Assembly: GCA_963743285.1 (NCBI GenBank)
Contig: CAVUPF010000001.1
Span: 496,001 to 560,000, forward strand
Direction of reading: 5' to 3'
Source: CAVUPF01 sp963743285
GTDB taxonomy: Bacteria > Actinomycetota > Thermoleophilia > Solirubrobacterales > 70-9
DNA length: 64,000 nt
Position numbers and translations under genes: made by a program. Numbering within the stretch: the first letter of the stretch is position 1; each line of letters begins with the position of its first letter. Shown piece by piece: positions 37,035 through 45,765 of this stretch. The notes beneath the pieces were generated by a model that searched no databases, was not told where the DNA came from, and saw only the letters and a list, made by a program, of their open reading frames with translations.

Positions 37035-39382
37035 GGATCCTGGTAACCGGCGGCGGTGGCTTCATCGGCTCGCATGTGGTCGACCGCCTGATCGACCGCG
37101 GCGACACCCCGCGGATCTTCGACCTCAGCGCCTCCGCCTACCACTCCCCGCTCGAAGTCGAGACCTTCACCGGCAGCATCACCGACCCGGCCAACCTCGA
37201 TCTGGCGATGCGCGGCTGCGAGGCGGTCATCCACCTCGCCGCGGTCGCCGACGTCGCCCACGTGCACGCCGACCCGGTGCTGGCGGAGGAGGTCAACACG
37301 CGCGGCACCCTCAACGTGCTGGAGGCAGCTTGCCGGACCGAGGTCGGCCGGGTCGTCTACGGCTCGACCACCTGGGTCTACAGCGACTGCACCGAGCCGG
37401 CCGTCGATGAGGACACACCGATCCCCGCCCCGCGCCACCTCTACACCGCGACCAAGCTCGCCGGCGAGACCTACTGCGCCGGTTACACCGAGCTGTTCGA
37501 CCTCAAGTGCACGGTGCTGCGCTTCGGCATCCCCTACGGGCCGCGCGCCCGCGCCGCCGGAGTCGTCGCCAAGTTCACCGACCTGGCGCTCGAAGGCAAG
37601 GCGCTGACGATCGCCGGTGATGGCAGCCAGTGCCGCAGCTTCATCTACGTCGAGGACCTTGCCGACGGGATCATCGCCGGCCTCAAGCCGGAGGCCGCTG
37701 ACCGCACCTACAACCTCTCCGGCGAGGAGGTGGTGACGATCCTCGAGATCGCCGAGACGGTGCAGGAGATGACCGGCGGCTGCGAGATCGTCCACACCCC
37801 GCCGCGTCCCGGCGACTTCCCCGGCAAGGAGATCTCCAACGCCCGCGCTCTGAAGGAGCTCGGCTGGAAGGCGGAGACGAGCTTCCGCGAGGGCGTGCGA
37901 CAGTACGTCGAGTGGGTGCGATGCAGCACCCGTGTGCCCGACCCGGTCCCGGGCAAAAGGCCCTCGCTGAACGGCAACGACCACGCCTCCGGGGCGCTGC
38001 TGGCCGGCGCCTCTCGTTCTGAGGAGCGCCCGTCGCGGATCCTCGTCCTCACCGCTGACATCGGCGAGGGGCACGACCTTCCGGCGCGGATCATCAAGGA
38101 AGACGTCGAGAGGGAAATCCCCGGCGCCGAGATCGAGGTCGCCAACGGCCTGGACGCAATGGGGCGGATCGTCTCCTCGGTCGTCCGCGGTGGCTCGCGC
38201 GTCACCTTCCGCTGGATGCCGTGGCTGTTCGACATCCAGTACTGGCTGATCACCAAGTTCGGCCCGACCCGCTGGCTCGGCCACCACCTCTCCTACTGGT
38301 TGGGCGCCCACGGGCTGTTGAAGCTGATCGCCAAGCACGACCCCGACGTGGTCATCTCCACCTACCCGGGCGTCACCTCCGTGCTCGGGATGCTGCGCGA
38401 AAACCGCCGCCTCGGGATCCCTGTGCAGTCGGCGATCACCGACCTCGCCGGCCTGCGCTACTGGGCCCACTCGGGCGTCGACCTGCACTACGTCACCCAC
38501 CCCGAGTCGATCGAGGAAGTCGAGAAGCTGGCCGGCCCGGGCAGCGTCGAGTGGATGCGCCCGCCGATCTCCCGCGACTTCCTGATGCCGCGAACCCGCG
38601 GCGACGCCCGTCGCGCCCTGGACGTTCCGGCCCACGGCCGCCTCGTCTTGGTCTCGGGCGGCGGTTGGGGCATCGGCGACCTGAGCGGCGCGATCCACGC
38701 CGCGCTCGCGGTGGAGGACACCCTGGTCGTCTGCATCACCGGCCGCAACGAGATCGCCCGCGAAAAGCTCGAGCAGCGCTTCGCCGCCAACGAGCAGGTG
38801 CGGATCATCGGCTTCACCGAGCAGATGAGCGACTGGATGGCGGCCGCCGACGTGATGGTCCACTCGACGGCCGGCCTGACCGTGCTCGAGGCGCACATCC
38901 GCGGTTGCCCGGTCGTCTCCTTCGGCTTCTCCGCCGGCCACCTGCGGGCCAACAACGCCGCCTTCGAGCGCTTCGGCTTGGCCGAGGTGGCACGCTCCGA
39001 GCACGAGCTGGAGTCGGTCTTGCGCCACCTCACTCGTGAGCGGCGCTCTCCCGACTCCTCCTTTGCCTCGCTGCCCTCGATCGCCTCCCGCGTCCTCACC
39101 GCGCGCCCGCGCGTCCGACCCCAGCCGGTCTGGCGTCTGCGCGCAGGCCGGGCGGCGACCGCGGTCAGCCTCGCCGTGATCGCGATCACGGTGATCGTCT
39201 ACGGCGCCCTCTCGCTGGACTGGGAAACGCCCTACCGCGAGATCTCGAAGGTCGCGAGGCCGATCGAGAGTCGCATCCACATCGGCAAGCTGGACAACGA
39301 CGATCAGGTGCTGGTCGTCTCGCGCCGGGTGCAAGCGACGACGGCGTCCCACCACGCCGCCCCGCACCTGACCGGCCGTTGA
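37031..39382 (+). CDS. Fusion: NAD-dependent sugar epimerase/dehydratase + MGDG-synthase-like glycosyltransferase
   Basis: A 783-residue two-enzyme protein. Residues 1-298 are an extended SDR: RILVTGGGGFIGSHVVDRLI, the catalytic YTATKLAGE (YxxxK) and FIYVEDLADGI. After a linker, residues about 333-690 form a GT28/MGDG-synthase-like glycosyltransferase: LTADIGEGHDLPARII, DPDVVISTYPGVTSVLGML, LVSGGGWGIGDLSGAI, STAGLTVLEAHIRGCPVVSF. A hydrophobic helix at about 712-732 and an extracellular-like tail follow. It may make an NDP-sugar and transfer it to a membrane lipid. The start has AAGGAGGC and overlaps the previous stop. No break between the domains is seen. Confidence 0.85.
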   Translation: MRILVTGGGGFIGSHVVDRLIDRGDTPRIFDLSASAYHSPLEVETFTGSITDPANLDLAMRGCEAVIHLAAVADVAHVHADPVLAEEVNTRGTLNVLEAACRTEVGRVVYGSTTWVYSDCTEPAVDEDTPIPAPRHLYTATKLAGETYCAGYTELFDLKCTVLRFGIPYGPRARAAGVVAKFTDLALEGKALTIAGDGSQCRSFIYVEDLADGIIAGLKPEAADRTYNLSGEEVVTILEIAETVQEMTGGCEIVHTPPRPGDFPGKEISNARALKELGWKAETSFREGVRQYVEWVRCSTRVPDPVPGKRPSLNGNDHASGALLAGASRSEERPSRILVLTADIGEGHDLPARIIKEDVEREIPGAEIEVANGLDAMGRIVSSVVRGGSRVTFRWMPWLFDIQYWLITKFGPTRWLGHHLSYWLGAHGLLKLIAKHDPDVVISTYPGVTSVLGMLRENRRLGIPVQSAITDLAGLRYWAHSGVDLHYVTHPESIEEVEKLAGPGSVEWMRPPISRDFLMPRTRGDARRALDVPAHGRLVLVSGGGWGIGDLSGAIHAALAVEDTLVVCITGRNEIAREKLEQRFAANEQVRIIGFTEQMSDWMAAADVMVHSTAGLTVLEAHIRGCPVVSFGFSAGHLRANNAAFERFGLAEVARSEHELESVLRHLTRERRSPDSSFASLPSIASRVLTARPRVRPQPVWRLRAGRAATAVSLAVIAITVIVYGALSLDWETPYREISKVARPIESRIHIGKLDNDDQVLVVSRRVQATTASHHAAPHLTGR

Positions 39383-40080
39383 TCGCAGCCCTCGCCGGGG
39401 CAGGCGTCTCGGCCGCCGCGATCCTGCGCGCCGGCCCGGCTCTCGCCCCCGTCGTTCCCGGAGTCGGCTCGGCGCTGGGGATCGTCCAACGCCAGGAGGG
39501 CGCCGAGGGGGTGGCGCTCACCTTCGACGACGGCCCTCACCCGCAGGGAACACCCGCGGCGCTGGAGGTACTGCGCGAGGCCGAGGCGCCGGCGACCTTC
39601 TTCCTCGCCGGCGAGCAGGTGGCGCGTCGCCCGGCCCTGGTCGCGGAGATCATCGCCGCCGGGCACCGGGTCGAGCTGCACTGCCACCGGCATCGCAACC
39701 TGCTGCGGCTGACGACGGGCCAGCTCCTGGACGACGCAGATCGCGCCAGGGCGGCGATCGAGGAGGCCGGCGGGCAGGCGATATCGGCCTATCGTCCGCC
39801 CTACGGGATCTTCAGCGGCGCCGGGCTGCGGGCGATCCGCCGCCGCGGCTGGAGGCCGGTGCTGTGGTCACAGTGGGGAAGGGACTGGTCTCGCCGGGCG
39901 ACGGCGGCGTCGATCGCCCGGCGCTCGACCGCAGGCGCCCGCGCCGGGGACATCCTCCTCCTGCACGACGCCGACTACTACAGCGCTCCTGGCTCTTGGA
40001 TTCGCACCGTCGCCTCGCTGCCGATCCTGCTCGAGGAGCTGGAAGTTCGCGGGCTGAAGCCGATCGAGTTGCGCCGCTGA
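39379..40080 (+). CDS. Polysaccharide deacetylase (NodB/CE4)
   Basis: A 233-residue NodB-homology deacetylase. Motif 1 TFDDGPHPQGT (catalytic base and metal Asp), motif 2 ELHCHRHRNL (metal His pair), motif 3 YRPPYGIFS and motif 5 DILLLHDADYY are present, so it looks active. A hydrophobic N-terminus (IAALAGAGVSAAAIL) may be an uncleaved anchor or signal. The TTG start overlaps the fusion gene's stop. It should remove N- or O-acetyl groups from the glycan made by this operon or from peptidoglycan. Confidence 0.9.
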   Translation: MIAALAGAGVSAAAILRAGPALAPVVPGVGSALGIVQRQEGAEGVALTFDDGPHPQGTPAALEVLREAEAPATFFLAGEQVARRPALVAEIIAAGHRVELHCHRHRNLLRLTTGQLLDDADRARAAIEEAGGQAISAYRPPYGIFSGAGLRAIRRRGWRPVLWSQWGRDWSRRATAASIARRSTAGARAGDILLLHDADYYSAPGSWIRTVASLPILLEELEVRGLKPIELRR

Positions 40081-40248
40081 GCGGGTGGGGCGAGCGTCCA
40101 ATGCTCACATCCGGCAAAGGCCTCATCGAGGCGCTGCGCCAGCGTGCTCCGCGGTCGGTCCTGGTCGAAGATCTCCTTGGGCATGGCTCTCCGTCCTGTG
40201 GGGGGGTGACGGAAGCATGGCTCCCCGGTCAGACGAAAAACTTGCAGC

Positions 40249-40284
40249 GGGCAAAAGGAGTCCGCAGCTTGCGGGATTTTGCCC
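40249..40284. terminator. Bidirectional hairpin terminator
   Basis: GGGCAAAA (40249-40256) pairs perfectly with TTTTGCCC (40277-40284), and an inner stem CCGCA/TGCGG closes a small loop. The A/T runs serve as the T tail in either direction. It sits between the convergent deacetylase and GGDEF genes. The rest of 40081-40248 shows no convincing gene; a minus-strand frame from 40186 overlaps the deacetylase and is doubtful. Confidence 0.7.
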
Positions 40285-40302
40285 AACCGTTGCGACGGCT
40301 CT

Positions 40303-41817
40303 CTAGCCTGACGCCGCCGCGCCGCTGCGCTGCGCTGGCCACCCGCTGACCTCGGCTTCCGCGGCGCTGCCGTGGTCGTGGGCGACCCGTCGCGACTCCT
40401 TCTGCGCGTACATCCGCAGGTCGGCGAGCCGCAGCGCCTCGGAGGGGTCGCTCGCCTCGCCGGGAATCGACGCCGAGCCCCAGGAGGCGGTGACGTCGAA
40501 GGCCCTGCCGCTTGCGGTAAGCGCGCTCGCCGCGTTGCGCTTCGCCGCGTCGAGCCGCCCTTTGCCACAGGTCAGCAGCACGCAGAACTCGTCGCCGCCG
40601 AAGCGGTATGCGGCGCCGTCCTCGCCGACGGCCTGGCGCAACTGGCGCCCGAGCCGGGCGAGGAGCGCGTCGCCTTCGGGGTGCCCGAAGGTGTCGTTGT
40701 AGCGCTTGAAGCCGTCGAGGTCCAAGAGCAGCAGAGTCAGCGGCTGGGGCTCGGTCGCCTGCTCGCTGCGGGTCACCAGGTCCACCTGCATCGCGCCGCG
40801 GCTGCCCAGCCCGGTGAGCGGGTCGGTCCGCACCTGCTCAAGCAGGGACTTGTTCTCCCGCACGCTCATCCCGAGCCGGACGATCACGGCGATCATCGTC
40901 GCCGCCCAGAGCGTGGTCGAGAGGCCGCTGGCGGCGCTGAAGTACTGCAAGCCGAAGAGGCCGATCATCACCGCGGCGGAGAGTGCCGGGACCATCAGCT
41001 CGCGCCAGCCTTCAAAGCGGCCCGAGACCCGGATCGTGGCGGCGCTCCGTTGCCAGAGCTCCGCCCCGAGGAAGCTGGCGGCGATCAGGTAGATCGGGTC
41101 GGTCCAGTCGCCGCCGGGCAGGTTGGCGCCGCTCGACTGCAGCGTGTAGGCGACGTCGGCGACGACCAGCGCCGCCAGCCCGGCGAGCAGCAGCGACCAG
41201 GTGTGGCCGGGTCGCCATCCGGTCAGCGCGATCACCCCGACGACCAGCGCGAGCATCGCGATGTCGCCGATCGGGTAGGCGAGTGTCGTCGCGACCTGGA
41301 TCGGGCTGCCGCTGGCATGGCTGGCGACGAAGTCAAAGACGAATGCCGCGCCCAGCGCCGCGGTGCCGAGCCCGGCGATCAGGCCGTCCATCCACAGCCG
41401 CCAATCGACCTCGTGCGTCCGGGCCCGGATCAAGAGCGCAACGCCGAGCGCGGCGAGCGGGTAGAAGGCGAGGTAGCCGGCGTCGGCCGGCGAGGGATAG
41501 GGGGGCGATGGGTTGTGGAGGATGACGGCCGTCCAGTAGACCTCCGCCGCCCCCCAGGAGACGATCGCGGCGCCGATCGCCAGCCAGGCGCCGCGCTCGT
41601 TTTCCCCGCGCCGCGCTCGCGCCAGGCAGGCCAGCCCGGCGGCGATCACCACGGCGTCATAGAGCGGCCCTTCTGCCGCGTAGTTAAGGTCGCGGCCGCC
41701 AAACCCGAACCAGATGTGCAGGGTGACGAGCGCGGTGCCGCCGAAGAGCAAGGTCGCCAGCGCGCCCCGCAGCGCGCGGGCGCCCGCCGACTCGCTTGGC
41801 CCACTCAGGGTGTCCAC
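40303..41817 (-). CDS. Membrane-bound diguanylate cyclase (GGDEF)
   Basis: A 504-residue protein: about nine or ten membrane helices (residues 15-315), a short coiled coil, then a GGDEF domain from TDPLTGLGSRGAM through LLLLDLDGFKRYNDTFGHPEGDAL to the active-site YRFGGDEFCVLL. It should make cyclic di-GMP from two GTP. A clear RxxD inhibitory site is not seen before the GGDEF motif. GTG 41817 gives a short cytoplasmic start; the frame extends to 42117 but that would overlap rpmE on the other strand. It is divergent from rpmE. Confidence 0.9.
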   Translation of the reverse strand: MDTLSGPSESAGARALRGALATLLFGGTALVTLHIWFGFGGRDLNYAAEGPLYDAVVIAAGLACLARARRGENERGAWLAIGAAIVSWGAAEVYWTAVILHNPSPPYPSPADAGYLAFYPLAALGVALLIRARTHEVDWRLWMDGLIAGLGTAALGAAFVFDFVASHASGSPIQVATTLAYPIGDIAMLALVVGVIALTGWRPGHTWSLLLAGLAALVVADVAYTLQSSGANLPGGDWTDPIYLIAASFLGAELWQRSAATIRVSGRFEGWRELMVPALSAAVMIGLFGLQYFSAASGLSTTLWAATMIAVIVRLGMSVRENKSLLEQVRTDPLTGLGSRGAMQVDLVTRSEQATEPQPLTLLLLDLDGFKRYNDTFGHPEGDALLARLGRQLRQAVGEDGAAYRFGGDEFCVLLTCGKGRLDAAKRNAASALTASGRAFDVTASWGSASIPGEASDPSEALRLADLRMYAQKESRRVAHDHGSAAEAEVSGWPAQRSGAAASG

Positions 41818-41864
41818 CTTGGTTCTATCGGCAGGAGGCGGGCAGTTCTCTAGACTGAGAGGGG

Positions 41865-42080
41865 ATGAAGACTGCAATTCACCCTGAGTACACGCTCGCC
41901 AACGTCCACTGCTCCTGCGGGAATCAGTTCTACACGCGCTCGACCAAGGCCGACCTCCACGTCGAGCTCTGCTCGGAGTGCCACCCGTTCTACACGGGCA
42001 AGCAGAAGCTGGTCGACACCGGTGGCCGGGTCGAGCGCTTCCAGCGCCGCGCCGCGAAGCACGCCAAGGCAAGGAAGTAA
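41865..42080 (+). CDS. rpmE: 50S ribosomal protein L31
   Basis: A 71-residue L31 of the zinc-binding (C+) type: MKTAIHPEYTLANVHCSCGN, then ELCSECHPFYTGKQKLVDTG, giving the four Cys that bind zinc. GAGAGGGG precedes the ATG. It heads the conserved actinobacterial block rpmE-prfA-prmC-sua5-glyA-wecA-atp. Confidence 0.97.
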   Translation: MKTAIHPEYTLANVHCSCGNQFYTRSTKADLHVELCSECHPFYTGKQKLVDTGGRVERFQRRAAKHAKARK

Positions 42081-42083
42081 GCG

Positions 42084-43094
42084 GTGAGCCCGGAGCTGGG
42101 CTCAGCAGAGGTGCCACCGGTCTCGCCCAACGGGGGCGATCCGCTGCGGATGCCCGACGGCGCGCTGGTCGCCAGGCGCGATGCGCCGCTCGGCGGGCAG
42201 GCGGTGCTGGAGGGGGTGATGATGCGCGGCGTCTCGACCTGGGCGGTAGCGGTGCGGCGTCCCGACGGCGCGCTCGAGGTCAGCTCCGAGCCGCTCGTCC
42301 CCTGGGCGAGGCGCCACCGGGCCTGGCGGCTGCCGGTGATCCGCGGCGTCGTCGCCCTCGGTGAGTCGATGAAGATCGGCTTCCGGGCGCTGGCGATCTC
42401 CGCCAACGCTCAGCTCCCCGAAGACGAGGAGGGCACCCAGGAGGAAATCGGCGGCTGGGTCTGGGGGGCGACGGTCGTCCTCTCGCTGGTCTTGGCGGTC
42501 GGGCTCTTCTTCGTGGTGCCGGTCGGGTTGACCAGCCTGATCAAGAGCCAGCTCGGCTCCCCCGTCCTCTTCTGGCTGATCGAGGGGGCGCTGCGCACCG
42601 CACTCTTCGTCGGCTACATCGCCGCGATCAGCCGGATGAGCGACCTGCGGCGGGTCTTCGAGTACCACGGCGCCGAGCACAAGACGATCTCCTGCTATGA
42701 GGCTGAAGACGAGCTGACGCCGGCCCGGGCCAGGCTGTACTCGCGCCTGCACCCGCGCTGCGGGACCAGCTTCCTGCTGGTCGTGATGGTCCTGGCGATC
42801 TTCGTCTTCGCGCCGATCGGGCTACCGGCCTGGTACTGGCTGGTCGCCTCGCGCATCCTCGGCATCCCGCTGATCGCCGGGCTCTCCTACGAGGTGATCA
42901 AGTGGGCGGGGCGCAACCGCCGCAAGCGCTGGGTGCGCGGCGTCATGTGGCCGGGGTTAATGCTGCAGAAGCTGACCACGCGGGAACCCGACGCGGAGCA
43001 GCTCGCGGTCGCGATCGCTTCGCTGCAAGCCGTCCTGGCGCGGGAGTCGCCCGAGGACCTCGCCGCTTCGCAGCACATCGAGATCGTCGCGTGA
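42084..43094 (+). CDS. DUF1385 membrane protein
   Basis: A 336-residue protein starting GTG 42084, three bases after rpmE. The family core is GGQAVLEGVMMRGVSTWAVA, LPVIRGVVALGESMKIGFRA and FEYHGAEHKTISCYEAEDEL, with three to four hydrophobic segments (about 130-155, 165-190, 230-265). The family regularly sits between rpmE and prfA but has no firmly known function; membrane metal-dependent metabolism has been suggested. The stop overlaps the prfA GTG. Confidence 0.9.
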   Translation: MSPELGSAEVPPVSPNGGDPLRMPDGALVARRDAPLGGQAVLEGVMMRGVSTWAVAVRRPDGALEVSSEPLVPWARRHRAWRLPVIRGVVALGESMKIGFRALAISANAQLPEDEEGTQEEIGGWVWGATVVLSLVLAVGLFFVVPVGLTSLIKSQLGSPVLFWLIEGALRTALFVGYIAAISRMSDLRRVFEYHGAEHKTISCYEAEDELTPARARLYSRLHPRCGTSFLLVVMVLAIFVFAPIGLPAWYWLVASRILGIPLIAGLSYEVIKWAGRNRRKRWVRGVMWPGLMLQKLTTREPDAEQLAVAIASLQAVLARESPEDLAASQHIEIVA

Positions 43095-44158
43095 TCGAGC
43101 AGCTTGTCGAGCAGATCGAGGCACGGTTCGCCGAGCTGGAGCTCCAGATGGCCGATCCGGACGTGATCGGCGACCGGGAGCGCTACGCGGAGGTCGGGCG
43201 CCACTATCACGCGCTCGAGCTGGCCCATGAGCTGGCGCTCGAGTACCGCAAGCTCGGCGATGACCTTGAGGGCGCGACGGAGCTCTTGGAGGAGGGAGAC
43301 GATCGCGAGTTGCGGAAGGTCGTCGAGGAGGCGCCGGCACGGATCGAGGAGCTCGAGGATGAGATTCGGCTGGCGATGGTCGAACGGGACCCCAACGACT
43401 TCAAGAACGTACTCGTCGAGATCCGGGCCGGGACCGGGGGGGACGAGGCGGCGCTGTTCGCCGGCGATCTGTTCAAGATGCTGACCCGCTACGCGGAGGA
43501 ACGGGGATTCTCGACCGAGGTGCTCTCGCAATCGGCTGCCGAGGTGGGTGGGTTCAAGGAGGTCACCTTCGCGGTGAAGGGGGACGGGGCATATTCGGTC
43601 TTCAAGTACGAGGGCGGGACCCACCGGGTCCAACGGGTGCCCGAGACGGAGTCCCAGGGCCGCATCCATACCTCCACCGCGACGGTCGCCGTGTTGCCGG
43701 AGGCCGAGGAGGTCGAGGTCGAGGTCGACCCCAACGACCTCCAGGTCGACGTCTACCGGTCCTCGGGCCCCGGCGGGCAGTCGGTCAACACGACCGACTC
43801 GGCGGTGCGGATCACCCACCGACCGACCGGCATCGTCGTCTCGATGCAGGACGAGAAGTCCCAACTTCAGAACAAGGACCGGGCGATGCGGGTGCTGCGG
43901 GCACGGCTGTATGAGCGCGAGCTGGCCCGCCAGCAGGCCGAGATCGCCTCCGAGCGAAAGGCCCAGGTGGGCAGCGGCGAGCGCTCCGAGAAGGTCCGTA
44001 CCTACAACTTTCCCCAGGGCCGGGTGACCGACCACAGGATCAAGCACACCTCGCACAACCTCGACGCGGTGCTGGGCGGCGAGCTGCGCGATTTCACCGA
44101 CGCGCTCGCCGCCGAGGAGAAGCGCCAGAGGCTGGAGGCGGCAGCCTCAGCCGCCTGA
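43091..44158 (+). CDS. prfA: Peptide chain release factor 1
   Basis: A 355-residue class I release factor for UAA/UAG. The GGQ motif is in YRSSGPGGQSVNTTDSAVRI; its Gln is the substrate of PrmC, encoded next. The decoding domain includes the stretch before RVQRVPETESQGRIHTSTAT, and the C-terminus has YNFPQGRVTDHRI. GTG 43091 overlaps the DUF1385 stop. A longer frame from 42902 is only an extension into that gene. Confidence 0.97.
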   Translation: MIEQLVEQIEARFAELELQMADPDVIGDRERYAEVGRHYHALELAHELALEYRKLGDDLEGATELLEEGDDRELRKVVEEAPARIEELEDEIRLAMVERDPNDFKNVLVEIRAGTGGDEAALFAGDLFKMLTRYAEERGFSTEVLSQSAAEVGGFKEVTFAVKGDGAYSVFKYEGGTHRVQRVPETESQGRIHTSTATVAVLPEAEEVEVEVDPNDLQVDVYRSSGPGGQSVNTTDSAVRITHRPTGIVVSMQDEKSQLQNKDRAMRVLRARLYERELARQQAEIASERKAQVGSGERSEKVRTYNFPQGRVTDHRIKHTSHNLDAVLGGELRDFTDALAAEEKRQRLEAAASAA

Positions 44159-44997
44159 TGGGAGTGGCGCCGACCAGCACCGCGGGCAGCGTTCGCGATG
44201 CGATCGGGGCCGCGGTCGATGCGCTCGGCGCCGCCGGGGTAGCGAGCCCGCGCCTTGACGCCGAGCTGCTCCTCGCCGCGGCGACCGGGCGCGAGCGGGC
44301 GCGGCTCGCCGCCGATCCCGAGGCCGGGGTGGGGGCCGATTCCGGGCGGCGCTTCGCGGCGATGGTGCGGCGGCGGCTGCGGCGTGAGCCGGTCGCCTAC
44401 ATCCTCGGCCGCAAGGGCTTTCACAAGATCGAGCTGGCGGTCGACCGCCGGGTCTTGATCCCTCGCCCGGAGTCCGAGCTGCTGGTCGAGCTGGCTTTGG
44501 AGCTGGGGCCCCGCTCGGTCCTCGATGTCGGCACCGGCTCGGGCGCGATCGCGCTGGCGATCGCCGCGGAGATGCCGGAGCCCGAGCTGACCGCGACCGA
44601 CAGCTCGGCCGCGGCCCTGGAGGTGGCGCGCGCAAATGCCGAGCGCCTCGGCCTTGGCGGGCGGGTCCGCTTTCGGGAGGGCTCTGTCCCGGAGGGGGAG
44701 GCCTTCGAGCTGACCCTCGCCAACCTCCCCTACGTAGCTGACCGCGCGTGGGCCTCGCTGCAGCCGGAGATCAGGCTGTGGGAGCCGCGCGAGGCGCTGC
44801 TCGGCGGCCCCGACGGCCTCGATCCGATCCGGGCCCTGATCCCGCGGGTGCCGCTGGGCACGCTGGCCCTGGAGGTGGGGGAGGGGCAGGCGGGGGAGGT
44901 AGCCGGGCTGCTGGGGGGCGCCGGCTTTGCGGCGATCCGCACCCACCGCGACCTCGCCGGGATCGAGCGGCTGGTGATTGGGCGTCGGCAGCAGTGA
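44158..44997 (+). CDS. prmC: Release factor glutamine methyltransferase
   Basis: A 279-residue SAM-dependent enzyme that methylates the GGQ glutamine of release factors. The N-terminal helical domain is followed by the Rossmann motif VLDVGTGSGAIALAIA and the catalytic (N/D)PPY motif in the form LANLPYVAD, a common variant. ATG 44158 overlaps the prfA stop, consistent with joint production of enzyme and substrate. Confidence 0.95.
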   Translation: MGVAPTSTAGSVRDAIGAAVDALGAAGVASPRLDAELLLAAATGRERARLAADPEAGVGADSGRRFAAMVRRRLRREPVAYILGRKGFHKIELAVDRRVLIPRPESELLVELALELGPRSVLDVGTGSGAIALAIAAEMPEPELTATDSSAAALEVARANAERLGLGGRVRFREGSVPEGEAFELTLANLPYVADRAWASLQPEIRLWEPREALLGGPDGLDPIRALIPRVPLGTLALEVGEGQAGEVAGLLGGAGFAAIRTHRDLAGIERLVIGRRQQ

Positions 44998-45040
44998 TCG
45001 GAGCGGCCAAGCTGGGGTGGGCGGCGGGGAGGAGCGCGCG

Positions 45041-45682
45041 ATGACCGAGGTCGTCTCGGTGCGGCGGGCGGGCGCCGCTGCGGCGCGATCGGCCCTGGCG
45101 CGTTGCGTCGCCGGCGGTGGGGTCGCCGTCTTCCCCGCCGACGGCCTCTACGGCCTCGCCTGCGACCCGCTCGACGCGGCCCCGATCGGGCGCATCCAGC
45201 GGATCAAGGGCCGCGATCAGGGCAAGGCATCCGCCGTCATGTACTTCTCGGCGCTGGCGATGCGCGAGCTGGTCGAGGAGCTCGGGCCGCGCAGCGCCGG
45301 AGCGGTTGGCGCCCTCCTCCCGGGCCCGGTCACCCTGGTCCTCGCCAACCCCCGCCGCCGCTACCCGCTCGCCTGCCGCGAGGACCCCGAGCGCCTCGGC
45401 GTCCGTCTGATCGCCGGCCCGCTTCAGGGCGCCATGTGCCCGGTCTTTCAGACCTCCGCGAACCGCAGCGGCTCGCCGCCTGCCTCGCGGTATGAGGATC
45501 TGCCCGCGAAGCTGATCGAGGCCGCCGACCTCGCGATCGACGGCGGCACCCTCAGCGGCCTGCCCTCCACCGTCGTCGACCTCACCGCGCTCGAGCAGGG
45601 CGGTGATTGGACGGTCCTCCGCGACGGTGCCCTCTCGCGGGGCGACCTCGCCGCCCGCCTCGCCGGCCTCGGCCCCGCCTGA
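45041..45682 (+). CDS. L-threonylcarbamoyladenylate synthase (Sua5/YrdC)
   Basis: A 213-residue YrdC-domain enzyme making threonylcarbamoyl-AMP for the t6A37 modification of ANN-decoding tRNAs. Motifs: FPADGLYGLACDPLDAAPI, RIQRIKGRDQGK (substrate-binding K/R), LLPGPVTLVL, FQTSANRSGSPPASRYEDL and GLPSTVVDL. The short Sua5 C-terminal domain is absent, so it is of the YrdC (TsaC) type. ATG 45041 has GGAGG nine bases upstream; a longer frame from 44978 overlaps prmC. Confidence 0.93.
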   Translation: MTEVVSVRRAGAAAARSALARCVAGGGVAVFPADGLYGLACDPLDAAPIGRIQRIKGRDQGKASAVMYFSALAMRELVEELGPRSAGAVGALLPGPVTLVLANPRRRYPLACREDPERLGVRLIAGPLQGAMCPVFQTSANRSGSPPASRYEDLPAKLIEAADLAIDGGTLSGLPSTVVDLTALEQGGDWTVLRDGALSRGDLAARLAGLGPA

Positions 45683-45765
45683 GAACGCAGCAGCCGGGCT
45701 CCGACTGGGAAGCGCCAGTTCAGCTCGGCGACGCGGTCGGGCTCGCTGGTATCGTCGCTTTGGCG

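Noticed and set aside
36986..39367. 793-codon minus-strand frame opposite the epimerase-glycosyltransferase fusion.
   Set aside because: Shadow of a real gene; rich in Asp, Arg, Gly and Ala with no domain.
39978..40186. Minus-strand frame beginning MPKEIFDQDRPRSTLAQRLD with a GGAG upstream.
   Set aside because: It runs into the 3' end of the deacetylase on the other strand and has no family match; only its N-terminal 30 codons lie in free DNA. Too weak to list as a gene.
40201..40320. Possible riboswitch in the gap before the GGDEF gene.
   Set aside because: The hairpin lies downstream of both convergent genes, so it is a terminator; no conserved c-di-GMP aptamer pattern is visible.
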